From Syntrophobacterales bacterium (GTDB taxonomy: Bacteria; Desulfobacterota; Syntrophia; Syntrophales; UBA6807): DNA of 8,039 nucleotides. The notes beneath the pieces are model-generated. The model ran no database searches and was not told where the DNA came from. It worked only from the letters and a program-made list of their open reading frames with translations. Positions within the stretch are counted from its first letter, which is position 1. Every line of letters starts with the position of its first letter. Shown here piece after piece: positions 1-5,381 of the stretch. The DNA is taken from contig JAGGSD010000312.1 in NCBI GenBank assembly GCA_021159265.1, forward strand, positions 1-8,039, in the 5' to 3' direction. The position numbers were made by a program, and so were the translations under genes.

Positions 1-42
1 TCCAACAATAAATGCCTCTAAAGCCTTTGCCCAGTCAACCAA
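1..42 (-). CDS. 5' fragment of an unidentified gene running off the left edge
   Basis: Only 14 codons are present, reading MVDWAKALEAFIVG from a TTG at 42-40. I chose this start because a strong GGGAGG lies at 56-51 on the minus strand, 8 nt upstream. An in-frame GTG at 49-47 is only 1 nt from that Shine-Dalgarno and is too close. The residues after the start become hydrophobic, as in a short N-terminal stretch before a membrane helix. Small membrane subunits of sodium-pumping decarboxylases (OadG-like) can begin this way, but 14 residues cannot support a name. The gene is in the same direction as the sigma-54 activator behind it and could be one of its targets; this is inference. Confidence 0.45.
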   Translation of the reverse strand, partial: MVDWAKALEAFIVG

Positions 43-50
43 CTTGCACA

Positions 51-56
51 CCTCCC
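51..56 (-). promoter_or_regulatory. Shine-Dalgarno of the left-edge gene
   Basis: On the minus strand this reads GGGAGG and sits 8 nt before the TTG at 42. It decides the start in favour of TTG over the GTG at 49. It directly follows the 3' arm of the 13-bp inverted repeat at 57-69, so folding of that stem could affect ribosome access. Confidence 0.5.
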
Positions 57-161
57 TGATGCGGACAAGCCGCAAAATTTTAAATCCTGGATGTTAAATT
101 AAGGGGAAACTCCGACGTCTGTAAACATGAAAGGCAATTACTATGCCACTTGTCCGCATCA
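57..161 (-). promoter_or_regulatory. Candidate structured 5' leader closed by a 13-bp inverted repeat
   Basis: TGATGCGGACAAG (57-69) and CTTGTCCGCATCA (149-161) are perfect reverse complements over 13 nt and enclose 79 nt. Inside the closing stem is a smaller hairpin (GGCA 133-136 with TGCC 144-147), plus weaker pairing options around 80-112. Read on the minus strand, the 3' arm ends exactly where the GGGAGG of the left-edge gene begins. A closed stem, internal hairpins and a flush Shine-Dalgarno are what a leader-type regulatory RNA (riboswitch, attenuator or protein-binding leader) would show. I could not match it to a riboswitch class I know. A plain operator pair or an inserted palindromic element remain possible. 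Confidence 0.4.
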
Positions 162-208
162 ACAGGGATGGCAATTCAGGTGTGTTGATATTGCAGGGAT
201 AAATAAAA

Positions 209-237
209 ATTGGGTAAAAAAGATTGGGTAAAAAGAT
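209..237. repeat. Short AT-rich tandem duplication
   Basis: ATTGGGTAAAAAAG (209-222) is followed at once by ATTGGGTAAAAAG (223-235) and then AT, two units differing by one A. It lies in the 307-bp gap between the left-edge gene and the regulator. Beyond the structured leader and this repeat I see only weak elements in that gap, such as a 6-bp hairpin ATTACA/TGTAAT near 305-320. Confidence 0.6.
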
Positions 238-349
238 ATGAGAGGTAAAAGCAAAAAATTGCAGAATTGCAAAACCCAGTATCTAGACCAGGGCTGTAAG
301 GGTAATTACACTAATGTAATCAAGATGATATGAAGGATTGGCATTTTTG

Positions 350-2092
350 CTAAACGATTTGCAATTTTGCGGTTTTTAATTTTCTATAGATAGTGGCCTG
401 ATCTACCTTCAGGTAATCGGCAGCATGTTGGACACTGCCATATCTGTCGATAGCGTCCTTAATCAAATTTACTTCATACTGATGAACTGCCTTTTTTAAG
501 GGGACATCCTGACCAATGGGAAAACTCTGAAAACCATGGCACAGATTATCAGGCAGATCATTTATCACAATCTCTTCATGGGGGGTTACTACCACCAGTC
601 TTTCAACAATATTGCTCAATTCCCGAACGTTTCCTGGCCACTCATAACAAATCAGACGGTCAACAACATTTCTGTTAAAATAAACATTCTTTCCATGTTT
701 ACGGTTGAACTTCTGCAAATAAAAGTTAAGCAAATGAAGTATATCATCCCGTCTTTCCCTCAACGGAGGGATGTGAACAGGAACTACATTAAGACGAAAA
801 TATAAGTCCTCTCTGAAAGTGCCTTCTTTCACCATCTTTTCGAGATCCCGATTGGTTATGGAAATCAAACGGACATTTATCTTCTTGGATTTTCTACTGC
901 CGACAGGGGTTATTTCAAAGTCCTGGAGGACTCTCAATAATTTTACCTGAAGGTTTAACGGGAGCTCCCCTATCTCATCCAGAACTATGGTTCCTCCTTC
1001 TGCCGTTTCAAAGAGACCCGGTTTTCCACGGCGATCCGCCCCCGTAAAGGTGCCACCCTCATACCCGAACAACTCAGTTTCCAAAAGATTCTCCGGTATG
1101 GCGCTGCAATTAACCTCCAGGAACAATCCATCGGAAACCCTGTTACTGTTTTCATGAATGAATTTTGCCACGACCCCCTTGCCGACTCCCGTCTCACCGG
1201 TTATGAGAACCGGGATATCTGCACATGCAACCCGTGTGGCGAGTTCCAATACTTCTTTCATACGTTTGGACTCACCTATGATATCCTCATGTTCAAAGAG
1301 ACGTGCCTTGAGCTTTTCTATTTTATTCTGATATTGCTCGGTTAACTCTTTAGACTCTTCGAGCTGCCTGGATAATCTCCTCATTTCGGTCAAATCCCGT
1401 ACATTGGTTACAACCATAATGATGTTCCCTTCGTCATCAAATACGGGATTGCCGGAAGCAAGGATTTGCCTGCCGCTTGGCACGCTGAGCTGAGTTGTCA
1501 CGGGTTTCCTTTCCTTGAGAACCATGGTAGTAGCTGTCCTGGAAAAATATCCCTCCCTCTCCAGATCGTACATGTTCCTTCCAACAACATCACTTGCACT
1601 CAATCCTGATATTTTCTCCCATGATGAATTCACACGCAGGGTATTTGCCTGACCATCGGTAACGTATAATCCATCGTAAGATGATTCAAAAATTACATCC
1701 ATTTTCTTGAGCATATTCTGATAACTCGAAAGCTCAGGCATAAGCTTTTCCACCTTTGAGATTTCTTGAAAGATACTCAAAACACCAATATTTTCCCCAT
1801 CACTTGTTATGGGAGTTCGGGTTGAAATTATCAGCTGATCATCTATCTTAAATTTCTTTCCCAGTTCAGGTTCTCCAGTGTTCATGATTTTCCTGAAAGC
1901 TTTCCATCCACTTTTACTGATAGATGAAAAATGTGTTCCTTCCAGTTTTTCCTTGCTCGTGTTTAGTATTTTTTTCCCTGTCGTGTTAATAAAAATGATG
2001 ATTCCTTCACGATCTACAACCAGGATACCGCTATTGGAAGAGTTTAAAACGGATCTAACAAAATCCTCGTTACCCATGCATAATTTTCCCAT
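350..2092 (-). CDS. Sigma-54-dependent transcriptional activator with two PAS domains
   Basis: This 580-residue cytoplasmic activator should remodel RNA polymerase-sigma-54 at -24/-12 promoters using ATP. Domains in order are PAS 1 (about 10-110), PAS 2 (about 125-235), a predicted coiled-coil linker (about 236-268), a sigma-54-interaction AAA+ domain (about 270-500) and a C-terminal helix-turn-helix (about 542-577). Visible motifs are Walker A GETGVGKG (299-306), the sigma-54 contact loop GTFTGA (347-352, usual form GAFTGA), Walker B TIVLDE (368-373), the arginine-finger region REDLYFRL (427-434) and WPGNVREL (485-492). The helix-turn-helix (YGSVQHAADYLKVDQATIYRKLK) resembles the TyrR/HTH_50 type. 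There is no receiver domain and no transmembrane segment, so a PAS-bound ligand or cofactor is the likely signal. The start at 2092 has a distant GAGGG (12 nt upstream); the Met at codon 6 (2077) is an alternative. The regulated genes are not known. Confidence 0.93.
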   Translation of the reverse strand: MGKLCMGNEDFVRSVLNSSNSGILVVDREGIIIFINTTGKKILNTSKEKLEGTHFSSISKSGWKAFRKIMNTGEPELGKKFKIDDQLIISTRTPITSDGENIGVLSIFQEISKVEKLMPELSSYQNMLKKMDVIFESSYDGLYVTDGQANTLRVNSSWEKISGLSASDVVGRNMYDLEREGYFSRTATTMVLKERKPVTTQLSVPSGRQILASGNPVFDDEGNIIMVVTNVRDLTEMRRLSRQLEESKELTEQYQNKIEKLKARLFEHEDIIGESKRMKEVLELATRVACADIPVLITGETGVGKGVVAKFIHENSNRVSDGLFLEVNCSAIPENLLETELFGYEGGTFTGADRRGKPGLFETAEGGTIVLDEIGELPLNLQVKLLRVLQDFEITPVGSRKSKKINVRLISITNRDLEKMVKEGTFREDLYFRLNVVPVHIPPLRERRDDILHLLNFYLQKFNRKHGKNVYFNRNVVDRLICYEWPGNVRELSNIVERLVVVTPHEEIVINDLPDNLCHGFQSFPIGQDVPLKKAVHQYEVNLIKDAIDRYGSVQHAADYLKVDQATIYRKLKTAKLQIV

Positions 2093-2174
2093 TGATTACA
2101 CAAGCCCTCACTTAATGTTATTTGCACCGCAACCTGCCTGAAGATAAAGTTGACTATTTAGAACAATTTTTCAG

Positions 2175-2191
2175 AGAGATTTTAAATCTCT
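2175..2191. repeat. 17-bp palindrome upstream of the regulator
   Basis: AGAGATTT (2175-2182) and AAATCTCT (2184-2191) are perfect reverse complements around a single T. It lies 83 bp upstream of the regulator start. It may be an operator for an autoregulator or another dimeric protein, or simply an AT-rich hairpin. No second copy is seen in the window. Confidence 0.4.
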
Positions 2192-2387
2192 AAGTATATT
2201 TAGTTTTTTATCATCATCGATTTTCGCGCAGCTTTAACCGTTACCCAAATATAAGATTTTGACGATCATTTGAATCTCAGGTTAAGATCTGCACCATTCA
2301 TCTATGACTCTGTTGATTTAAGGTTTTTTCGCCCAATTTCTGCGTTATGCTCAAAAAATAATCCTCGGAATATCAACTAAATGCCTG

Positions 2388-2440
2388 CGGCCTTCGGCGA
2401 GCCTTTGGCGTGAGCTCAGTCGAACGCTCAGTTCGAACCG
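2388..2440. repeat. Modular GC-rich intergenic repeat, copy A
   Basis: This contains the blocks CCTTCGGCGAGC (2391-2402), GCCTTTGGCGTGAGCTCAG (2401-2419) and TCGAACGCTCA (2420-2430). The same blocks occur at 3058-3111 in a different order and number. It is non-coding and GC-rich against an AT-rich background, as expected for a dispersed small palindromic repeat. Confidence 0.7.
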
Positions 2441-2455
2441 TTATTTTTTCGCATG

Positions 2456-2486
2456 CCCTGTCTGCGTGCAATGCACAGGCAGGCAG
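2456..2486. repeat. Imperfect hairpin with CCTGTCTGCGTG block, copy 1
   Basis: GTGCA (2466-2470) pairs with TGCAC (2472-2476). The flanks CCTGTCTGC and AGGCAGG continue the pairing with a bulge. The 12-nt block CCTGTCTGCGTG (2457-2468) recurs at 3187-3198, where the second arm is lost. This looks like a small dispersed palindromic element with one full and one decayed copy. Confidence 0.5.
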
Positions 2487-2625
2487 TTACTGAGAATAAA
2501 GACTCTAGATAACCCTGAGTATGTTCTGTTTCACAAAAAGTCAACATCTGTTTTCACACATGGCATATCATAACATTGGTACTTCTCTTGTGAAAATTGA
2601 TGCACTCGTAAAAAGCTCCACTATA

Positions 2626-2637
2626 CCGACATGTCGG
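2626..2637. repeat. 12-bp perfect palindrome
   Basis: CCGACATGTCGG is its own reverse complement. It lies 10 bp inside the left terminal inverted repeat of the MITE-like element, where a transposase-binding subterminal site might be expected; that role is speculative. Confidence 0.5.
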
Positions 2638-2711
2638 CATCATAATAGAAAGTAACTTGGGGCATAGCTACTCGGGTATCAAACGGCGGGTTGCATTTTT
2701 ACCGTATGTGT

Positions 2712-2733
2712 AAGGGAGGTTTTAACCTCCCTT
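2712..2733. repeat. Hairpin, 10-bp arms with 2-nt centre
   Basis: AAGGGAGGTT (2712-2721) and AACCTCCCTT (2724-2733) are perfect reverse complements with TT between them. As RNA the stable form is an 8-bp GC-rich stem with a 6-nt loop. No T-run follows on either strand, so it is not a standard intrinsic terminator. Confidence 0.65.
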
Positions 2734-2764
2734 CACAATTCGGCTGAGCGTTCGATGGACTGAC

Positions 2765-2782
2765 GGGCGACTAAAATCGCCC
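2765..2782. repeat. Hairpin GGGCGA / TCGCCC
   Basis: GGGCGA (2765-2770) and TCGCCC (2777-2782) form a 6-bp GC-rich stem with the loop CTAAAA. It lies 31 bp after the previous hairpin and has a similar design, G-rich left arm, A/T loop and C-rich right arm, but a different sequence. Confidence 0.55.
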
Positions 2783-2870
2783 CTGCTCCCGCTATTTTGA
2801 TAAATGTTAAGTAATATGAAATAGTTGTAGTATATTTGTAAATCTAAGTTACTTGAAAATCGAAAATACC

Positions 2871-2957
2871 GTCATTGCGAGCGGAGCGAAGCAATCTCAC
2901 ATATTGTAACTACTTATATTTATTAGATTGCTTCGTCGCTGCGCTCCTCGCAATGAC
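2871..2957. repeat. REP-like imperfect palindrome (GTCATTGCGAG type)
   Basis: The left arm at 2871-2897 starts GTCATTGCGAG and ends CGAAGCAATCT. The right arm at 2925-2957 starts AGATTGCTTCG and ends CTCGCAATGAC. The outer 11 nt and inner 11 nt of the arms are exact complements; the middles differ in length (GCGGAGCG-type against a longer GCGCAGCGA-type). The loop is AT-rich, about 27 nt. I recognise this as a repetitive extragenic palindrome type that recurs in many bacterial genomes. Here it sits just inside the right terminal repeat of the MITE-like element. Confidence 0.75.
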
Positions 2958-3001
2958 TCGGTGAATGACTTTTTACGAGTGCATCGGATATGATATTTTT
3001 T

Positions 3002-3044
3002 AGCACGAAAACACGAAAAAGAAAATTTAATTTCGTGCTTTTTT
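3002..3044. terminator. Terminator-shaped hairpin with T-run, no adjacent upstream gene
   Basis: AGCACGAAA (3002-3010) pairs with TTTCGTGCT (3031-3039) across a 20-nt A-rich loop. On the plus strand it is followed at once by five more T residues. The shape fits an intrinsic terminator for rightward transcription, but no plus-strand gene lies upstream within the window. It may be a repeat fragment, or it may shield purB from read-through. Confidence 0.35.
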
Positions 3045-3045
3045 C

Positions 3046-3117
3046 TTCCTTCGACAGGCCTTTGGCGTGAGCTCAGCCTTCGGCGAGCTCAGTCGAACCG
3101 TCGAACGCTCAGGATGA
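3046..3117. repeat. Modular GC-rich intergenic repeat, copy B
   Basis: This shares GCCTTTGGCGTGAGCTCAG (3058-3076), CCTTCGGCGAGC (3077-3088), CTCAGTCGAAC (3088-3098) and TCGAACGCTCA (3101-3111) with copy A at 2388-2440. The module order differs: here the CCTTCGGCGAGC module follows the GCCTTTGGCG module instead of preceding it. CCTTCGACAGG (3049-3058) adds a further related half-site. Confidence 0.7.
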
Positions 3118-3186
3118 CTTATAGTGAGCTTGCCGGACTATTTTTTCGTGGTTTCGCGATTGTTTTTAATTCTTTTGTCATTTTTG

Positions 3187-3198
3187 CCTGTCTGCGTG
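3187..3198. repeat. CCTGTCTGCGTG block, copy 2
   Basis: This is a 12-nt exact match to 2457-2468. The complementary arm seen in the first copy is absent, so this looks like a decayed half of the same element. Confidence 0.4.
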
Positions 3199-3217
3199 AT
3201 CTGCAGATTAAAACTTC

Positions 3218-3246
3218 TTGACTCACTTTTTTTCTCGTAATAGCAT
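3218..3246 (+). promoter_or_regulatory. purB: Weak candidate sigma-70 promoter for purB
   Basis: TTGACT (3218-3223) is followed after 17 bp by TAGCAT (3241-3246), about 147 bp before the purB start. The -35 is close to consensus and the -10 matches at four of six positions. In AT-rich DNA such matches arise often by chance, so this is a candidate only. Confidence 0.22.
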
Positions 3247-3319
3247 TAATTCAATTTTTAATTTTGGATTAAAAAACGTAAATGCATATCATAAGGCGAT
3301 ACCGGATTACGGGAATTAT

Positions 3320-3343
3320 AGGATTAGCCCCTTAATCCTTTTG
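3320..3343 (+). terminator. Weak hairpin plus T-run in the purB leader
   Basis: AGGATTA (3320-3326) pairs with TAATCCT (3333-3339) around the loop GCCCCT, followed by TTT and G. It lies about 50 nt before purB and downstream of the candidate promoter, so it could act as an attenuator. The stem is only 7 bp and mostly A/U, so the support is weak. Confidence 0.22.
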
Positions 3344-3379
3344 TCCTTAGCCGTGCAAAAAATGTCGTAGTTGAAAATA

Positions 3380-3385
3380 AAGGAG
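3380..3385 (+). promoter_or_regulatory. purB: Shine-Dalgarno that fixes the purB TTG start
   Basis: AAGGAG lies 7 nt before the TTG at 3393. No in-frame ATG gives a full-length adenylosuccinate lyase N-terminus with comparable spacing, so the TTG start is well supported. Confidence 0.75.
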
Positions 3386-3392
3386 AACAGAA

Positions 3393-4748
3393 TTGATCAA
3401 AAGGTATTCGAGAGAAGAAATGGCTTCCATATGGAGCCCGGAGAACAGGTTTCAGAAGTGGCTTGATATTGAAGTTCTTGTGTGTGAAGCCCTTGCCAAT
3501 TTAGGGAAAATACCTGTCGAGTCCTTCAACAACATAGCTGCAAACGCCGGTTTTGATACAGGCAGAATTGAAGAGATAGAAAAGACCGTTAAACATGATG
3601 TAATTGCATTTTTGACATCCGTTTCGGAAAAGGTGGGGGAAGATGCGAGGTATATCCACATGGGTCTGACGTCATCGGATATTCTTGATACATCCCTTGC
3701 CGTACTTTTAAAAGAAGCCTCTGATCTCATTATCCGGGACATTGAGCATTTGTTGACCGTCCTGAGAAAAAAGGCTTTTCAGTACAAAGATACCCTGATG
3801 ATAGGTAGATCCCATGGAATACACGCTGAGCCCATTACGTTTGGTTTGAAAATGGCTCTCTGGTATCAGGAAATGGCAAGAAACAGGGAAAGGATGATCA
3901 GGGCAAAAGATGCGATCAGCTACGGAAAGATATCCGGGGCCGTTGGCACCTTTTCTTTTATAGATCCCTTCGTGGAGGAATATGTTTGCGGGAAACTCGG
4001 ACTGAAGCCTGCTCCTGTTTCAACACAGATTGTTCAGAGGGACAGACATGCAGAATATTTTTCAACCTTGGCGATTATTGCATCTTCCATAGATAAGTTT
4101 GCCACAGAGATCAGACTTTTACAGAGGACTGAGGTGAGAGAAGTAGAGGAATTCTTTTCGCCCGGCCAGAAGGGGTCATCGGCCATGCCGCACAAACGTA
4201 ATCCTGTCCTTTCGGAAAATCTTTCCGGCCTTGGGCGCCTTGTAAGATCCCATGCCATGTCATCACTGGAGGATGTTGCCCTGTGGCATGAGAGGGATAT
4301 CAGCCATTCGTCTGTTGAAAGAGTTATCGCTCCCGATGCCACGATACTTCTTGATTTTATGTTAAATCGATTTACAGGAATAATGGAGCAACTTTTAGTC
4401 TATCCCGACAGGATGCTTTCGAATCTAAACATGACCAGGGGCCTGATTTTTTCCCAGATGGTTTTACTGAAACTGATAGAGAAGGGGATGTCCAGAGAAA
4501 ATGCCTATGCTGTTGTGCAGACAAATGCCATGAAATCATGGGAGGAAGGAGTCGAATTTAAGAAGCTGCTCCTTGAGGATAGTGAGGTTATGTCGTATTT
4601 AAATCCTGAAGATATTGATCATACGTTTAAGGTAGAAAATTTCCTGGTACATGTAGGCTATATATTTACGAGGGTATTTGGAGGGGAAAATGAAAACGCG
4701 AGTATGGATAGTTTTGTTAATTTTCTTGATGGTCTGCCCAGCCTGTAG
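3393..4748 (+). CDS. purB: Adenylosuccinate lyase
   Basis: This enzyme cleaves fumarate from SAICAR in de novo purine synthesis and from adenylosuccinate in AMP formation; it is a cytoplasmic homotetramer of the fumarase/aspartase superfamily. Key segments are visible: KHDV (67-70), HMGLTSSD (89-96), RSHGIHAEP (139-147, with the catalytic His region) and the signature GSSAMPHKRNP (261-271) on the mobile catalytic loop. The start is a TTG with AAGGAG 7 nt upstream, giving an N-terminus (MIKRYSREEMASIW) typical of the family. At 451 residues it is within the usual range but long at the end: homologues normally stop soon after the YIFxRVF motif, here at 423-429, whereas this protein continues for 22 polar residues. 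Those residues are encoded where the next gene's ribosome-binding site and signal peptide begin, a 59-nt overlap. The enzyme heads the rightward operon. Confidence 0.96.
   Translation: MIKRYSREEMASIWSPENRFQKWLDIEVLVCEALANLGKIPVESFNNIAANAGFDTGRIEEIEKTVKHDVIAFLTSVSEKVGEDARYIHMGLTSSDILDTSLAVLLKEASDLIIRDIEHLLTVLRKKAFQYKDTLMIGRSHGIHAEPITFGLKMALWYQEMARNRERMIRAKDAISYGKISGAVGTFSFIDPFVEEYVCGKLGLKPAPVSTQIVQRDRHAEYFSTLAIIASSIDKFATEIRLLQRTEVREVEEFFSPGQKGSSAMPHKRNPVLSENLSGLGRLVRSHAMSSLEDVALWHERDISHSSVERVIAPDATILLDFMLNRFTGIMEQLLVYPDRMLSNLNMTRGLIFSQMVLLKLIEKGMSRENAYAVVQTNAMKSWEEGVEFKKLLLEDSEVMSYLNPEDIDHTFKVENFLVHVGYIFTRVFGGENENASMDSFVNFLDGLPSL
4680..4684 (+). promoter_or_regulatory. Shine-Dalgarno of the lipoprotein gene inside purB
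   Basis: GGAGG (within GGAGGGG) lies 5 nt before the ATG at 4690 and inside the purB reading frame. It favours ATG 4690 over the in-frame TTG at 4678, which would begin inside or before this site. Confidence 0.65.
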
Positions 4749-5328
4749 TCAGATTAAAGAATATGCAGACATTGCGAAAGGAAAAAATATCTCGAAAAAA
4801 TATCAGGTTGCATTGAAGAGGTGGACAAGGGATAAAACCGTTCACTCTCAATTTGAAACCATGGTTCACATTGTTGCAACCTACAAAAGCAGAGAATTCA
4901 ACAAAGCCTATCTTTCAGAATATTCAAAAATATATCTTTTGACAGATTCAGAAAAGGAAGCAAAGGCCCGGCTATATGAAGATCTTGCCTCTGATTATAC
5001 GGAATTCCTGTTTTATGCCTATATTCCAGAAAAGAATTCGAATGATTTTTCTCAGGCTGATTCTATCTGGAAAATATTTTTATCAGATGGGAAAGGGCAC
5101 AGAATATATCCCATAGAAGTGAGAAAAATTAAAAAGATTACCCCTGTAACTCTGAAATTCTTTCCCTACATCAACCCGCATTACGGAATGCTTTACAGTC
5201 TTAAGTTTCATCCCTCTCTCTCGTCACTCGAGACGCGGCGATTAAAGCTCGTCTTTGCCAGTGTTCTGGGAAAGGTTGAGCTTACATGGGATGAAGCAGT
5301 GGCTGATAAAACAGCCAATCCGTCATGA
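4690..5328 (+). CDS. Uncharacterised predicted lipoprotein
   Basis: This encodes 212 residues that I do not recognise. The N-terminus MKTRVWIVLLIFLMVCPACSQ is a basic start, hydrophobic core and cysteines at 16 and 19; Cys19 after Ala fits lipid attachment, although Cys at -3 makes the lipobox irregular. The mature part is soluble, lysine-rich at first, then mixed with many aromatic residues. A region near 52-75 reads HIVATYKSREFNKAYLSEYS, and a second half (about 118-195) is strand-rich and ends before a polar tail. No enzyme motif is visible. It overlaps purB by 59 nt in another frame, with its own Shine-Dalgarno, and is followed 53 nt later by tsaD. It is therefore probably co-expressed with the operon but need not share its function. 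Likely location is the periplasmic face of a membrane. Confidence 0.8.
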   Translation: MKTRVWIVLLIFLMVCPACSQIKEYADIAKGKNISKKYQVALKRWTRDKTVHSQFETMVHIVATYKSREFNKAYLSEYSKIYLLTDSEKEAKARLYEDLASDYTEFLFYAYIPEKNSNDFSQADSIWKIFLSDGKGHRIYPIEVRKIKKITPVTLKFFPYINPHYGMLYSLKFHPSLSSLETRRLKLVFASVLGKVELTWDEAVADKTANPS

Positions 5329-5381
5329 TTGTAACCCATGGGCCCCTTTACATCATCAACTAGTCGGGAGAAGAGCCATAT

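Larger units (their letters stand above)
2599..2985. mobile_element. MITE-like element with 17-bp terminal inverted repeats
   Basis: GATGCACTCGTAAAAAG (2599-2615) and its exact reverse complement CTTTTTACGAGTGCATC (2969-2985) bound 387 bp with no coding capacity. Inside are a 12-bp palindrome, two tight hairpins and a REP-like palindrome. Perfect terminal inverted repeats around a short, structured, non-coding core fit a miniature inverted-repeat transposable element mobilised in trans. I see no clear target-site duplication: the flanks are GAAAATT and GGATATG. No transposase is present. The alternative is a chance or stepwise assembly of palindromic repeats, with the 17-bp pair left by an older insertion. 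Confidence 0.5.
2093..3392. other. 1.3-kb gene-free, repeat-rich intergenic region
   Basis: No convincing coding sequence is present on either strand between the divergent regulator and purB. The stretch is a patchwork of small repeats, listed separately. One more block, 2312-2377, is bounded by GTTGAT and ATCAAC and contains a CGCCCAATTTCTGCGT-like string that looks like a recurring intergenic sequence, but only one copy is present here. About 130-145 bp on the purB side and about 80 bp on the regulator side remain for promoters. Stacking of several repeat families suggests a tolerant insertion zone. Confidence 0.7.

Noticed and set aside
70..95. Possible leftward sigma-54 promoter before the left-edge gene (CCAGG...TTGCGG on the minus strand)
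   Set aside because: The GG-GC spacing is 12 nt, not 10, and the flanking consensus is poor.
57..161. Retron msr-msd region, suggested by the 13-bp inverted repeat around about 80 nt
   Set aside because: No reverse transcriptase gene is in the window, and the stem is placed flush with a Shine-Dalgarno, which suits a leader better.
335..349. TTGGCATTTTTGCT resembling a sigma-54 -24/-12 promoter
   Set aside because: GG and GC are separated by 7 nt instead of the required 10, and it points right with no gene to drive.
536..2141. Open frames on the plus strand opposite the sigma-54 activator
   Set aside because: They are antisense to a clearly conserved protein, show no recognisable domains and lack good ribosome-binding sites.
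2093..3392. CRISPR array or tRNA gene in the repeat-rich gap
   Set aside because: The repeats are not regularly spaced, with only two copies per family, and no cloverleaf or T-arm motif is visible.
3452..4342. Open frames on the minus strand within purB
   Set aside because: They are shadows of the conserved purB frame with low-complexity, non-homologous translations.
4678..4692. TTG start for the lipoprotein at 4678
   Set aside because: It would overlap its own Shine-Dalgarno; ATG 4690 has GGAGG at ideal spacing and gives a better signal peptide.
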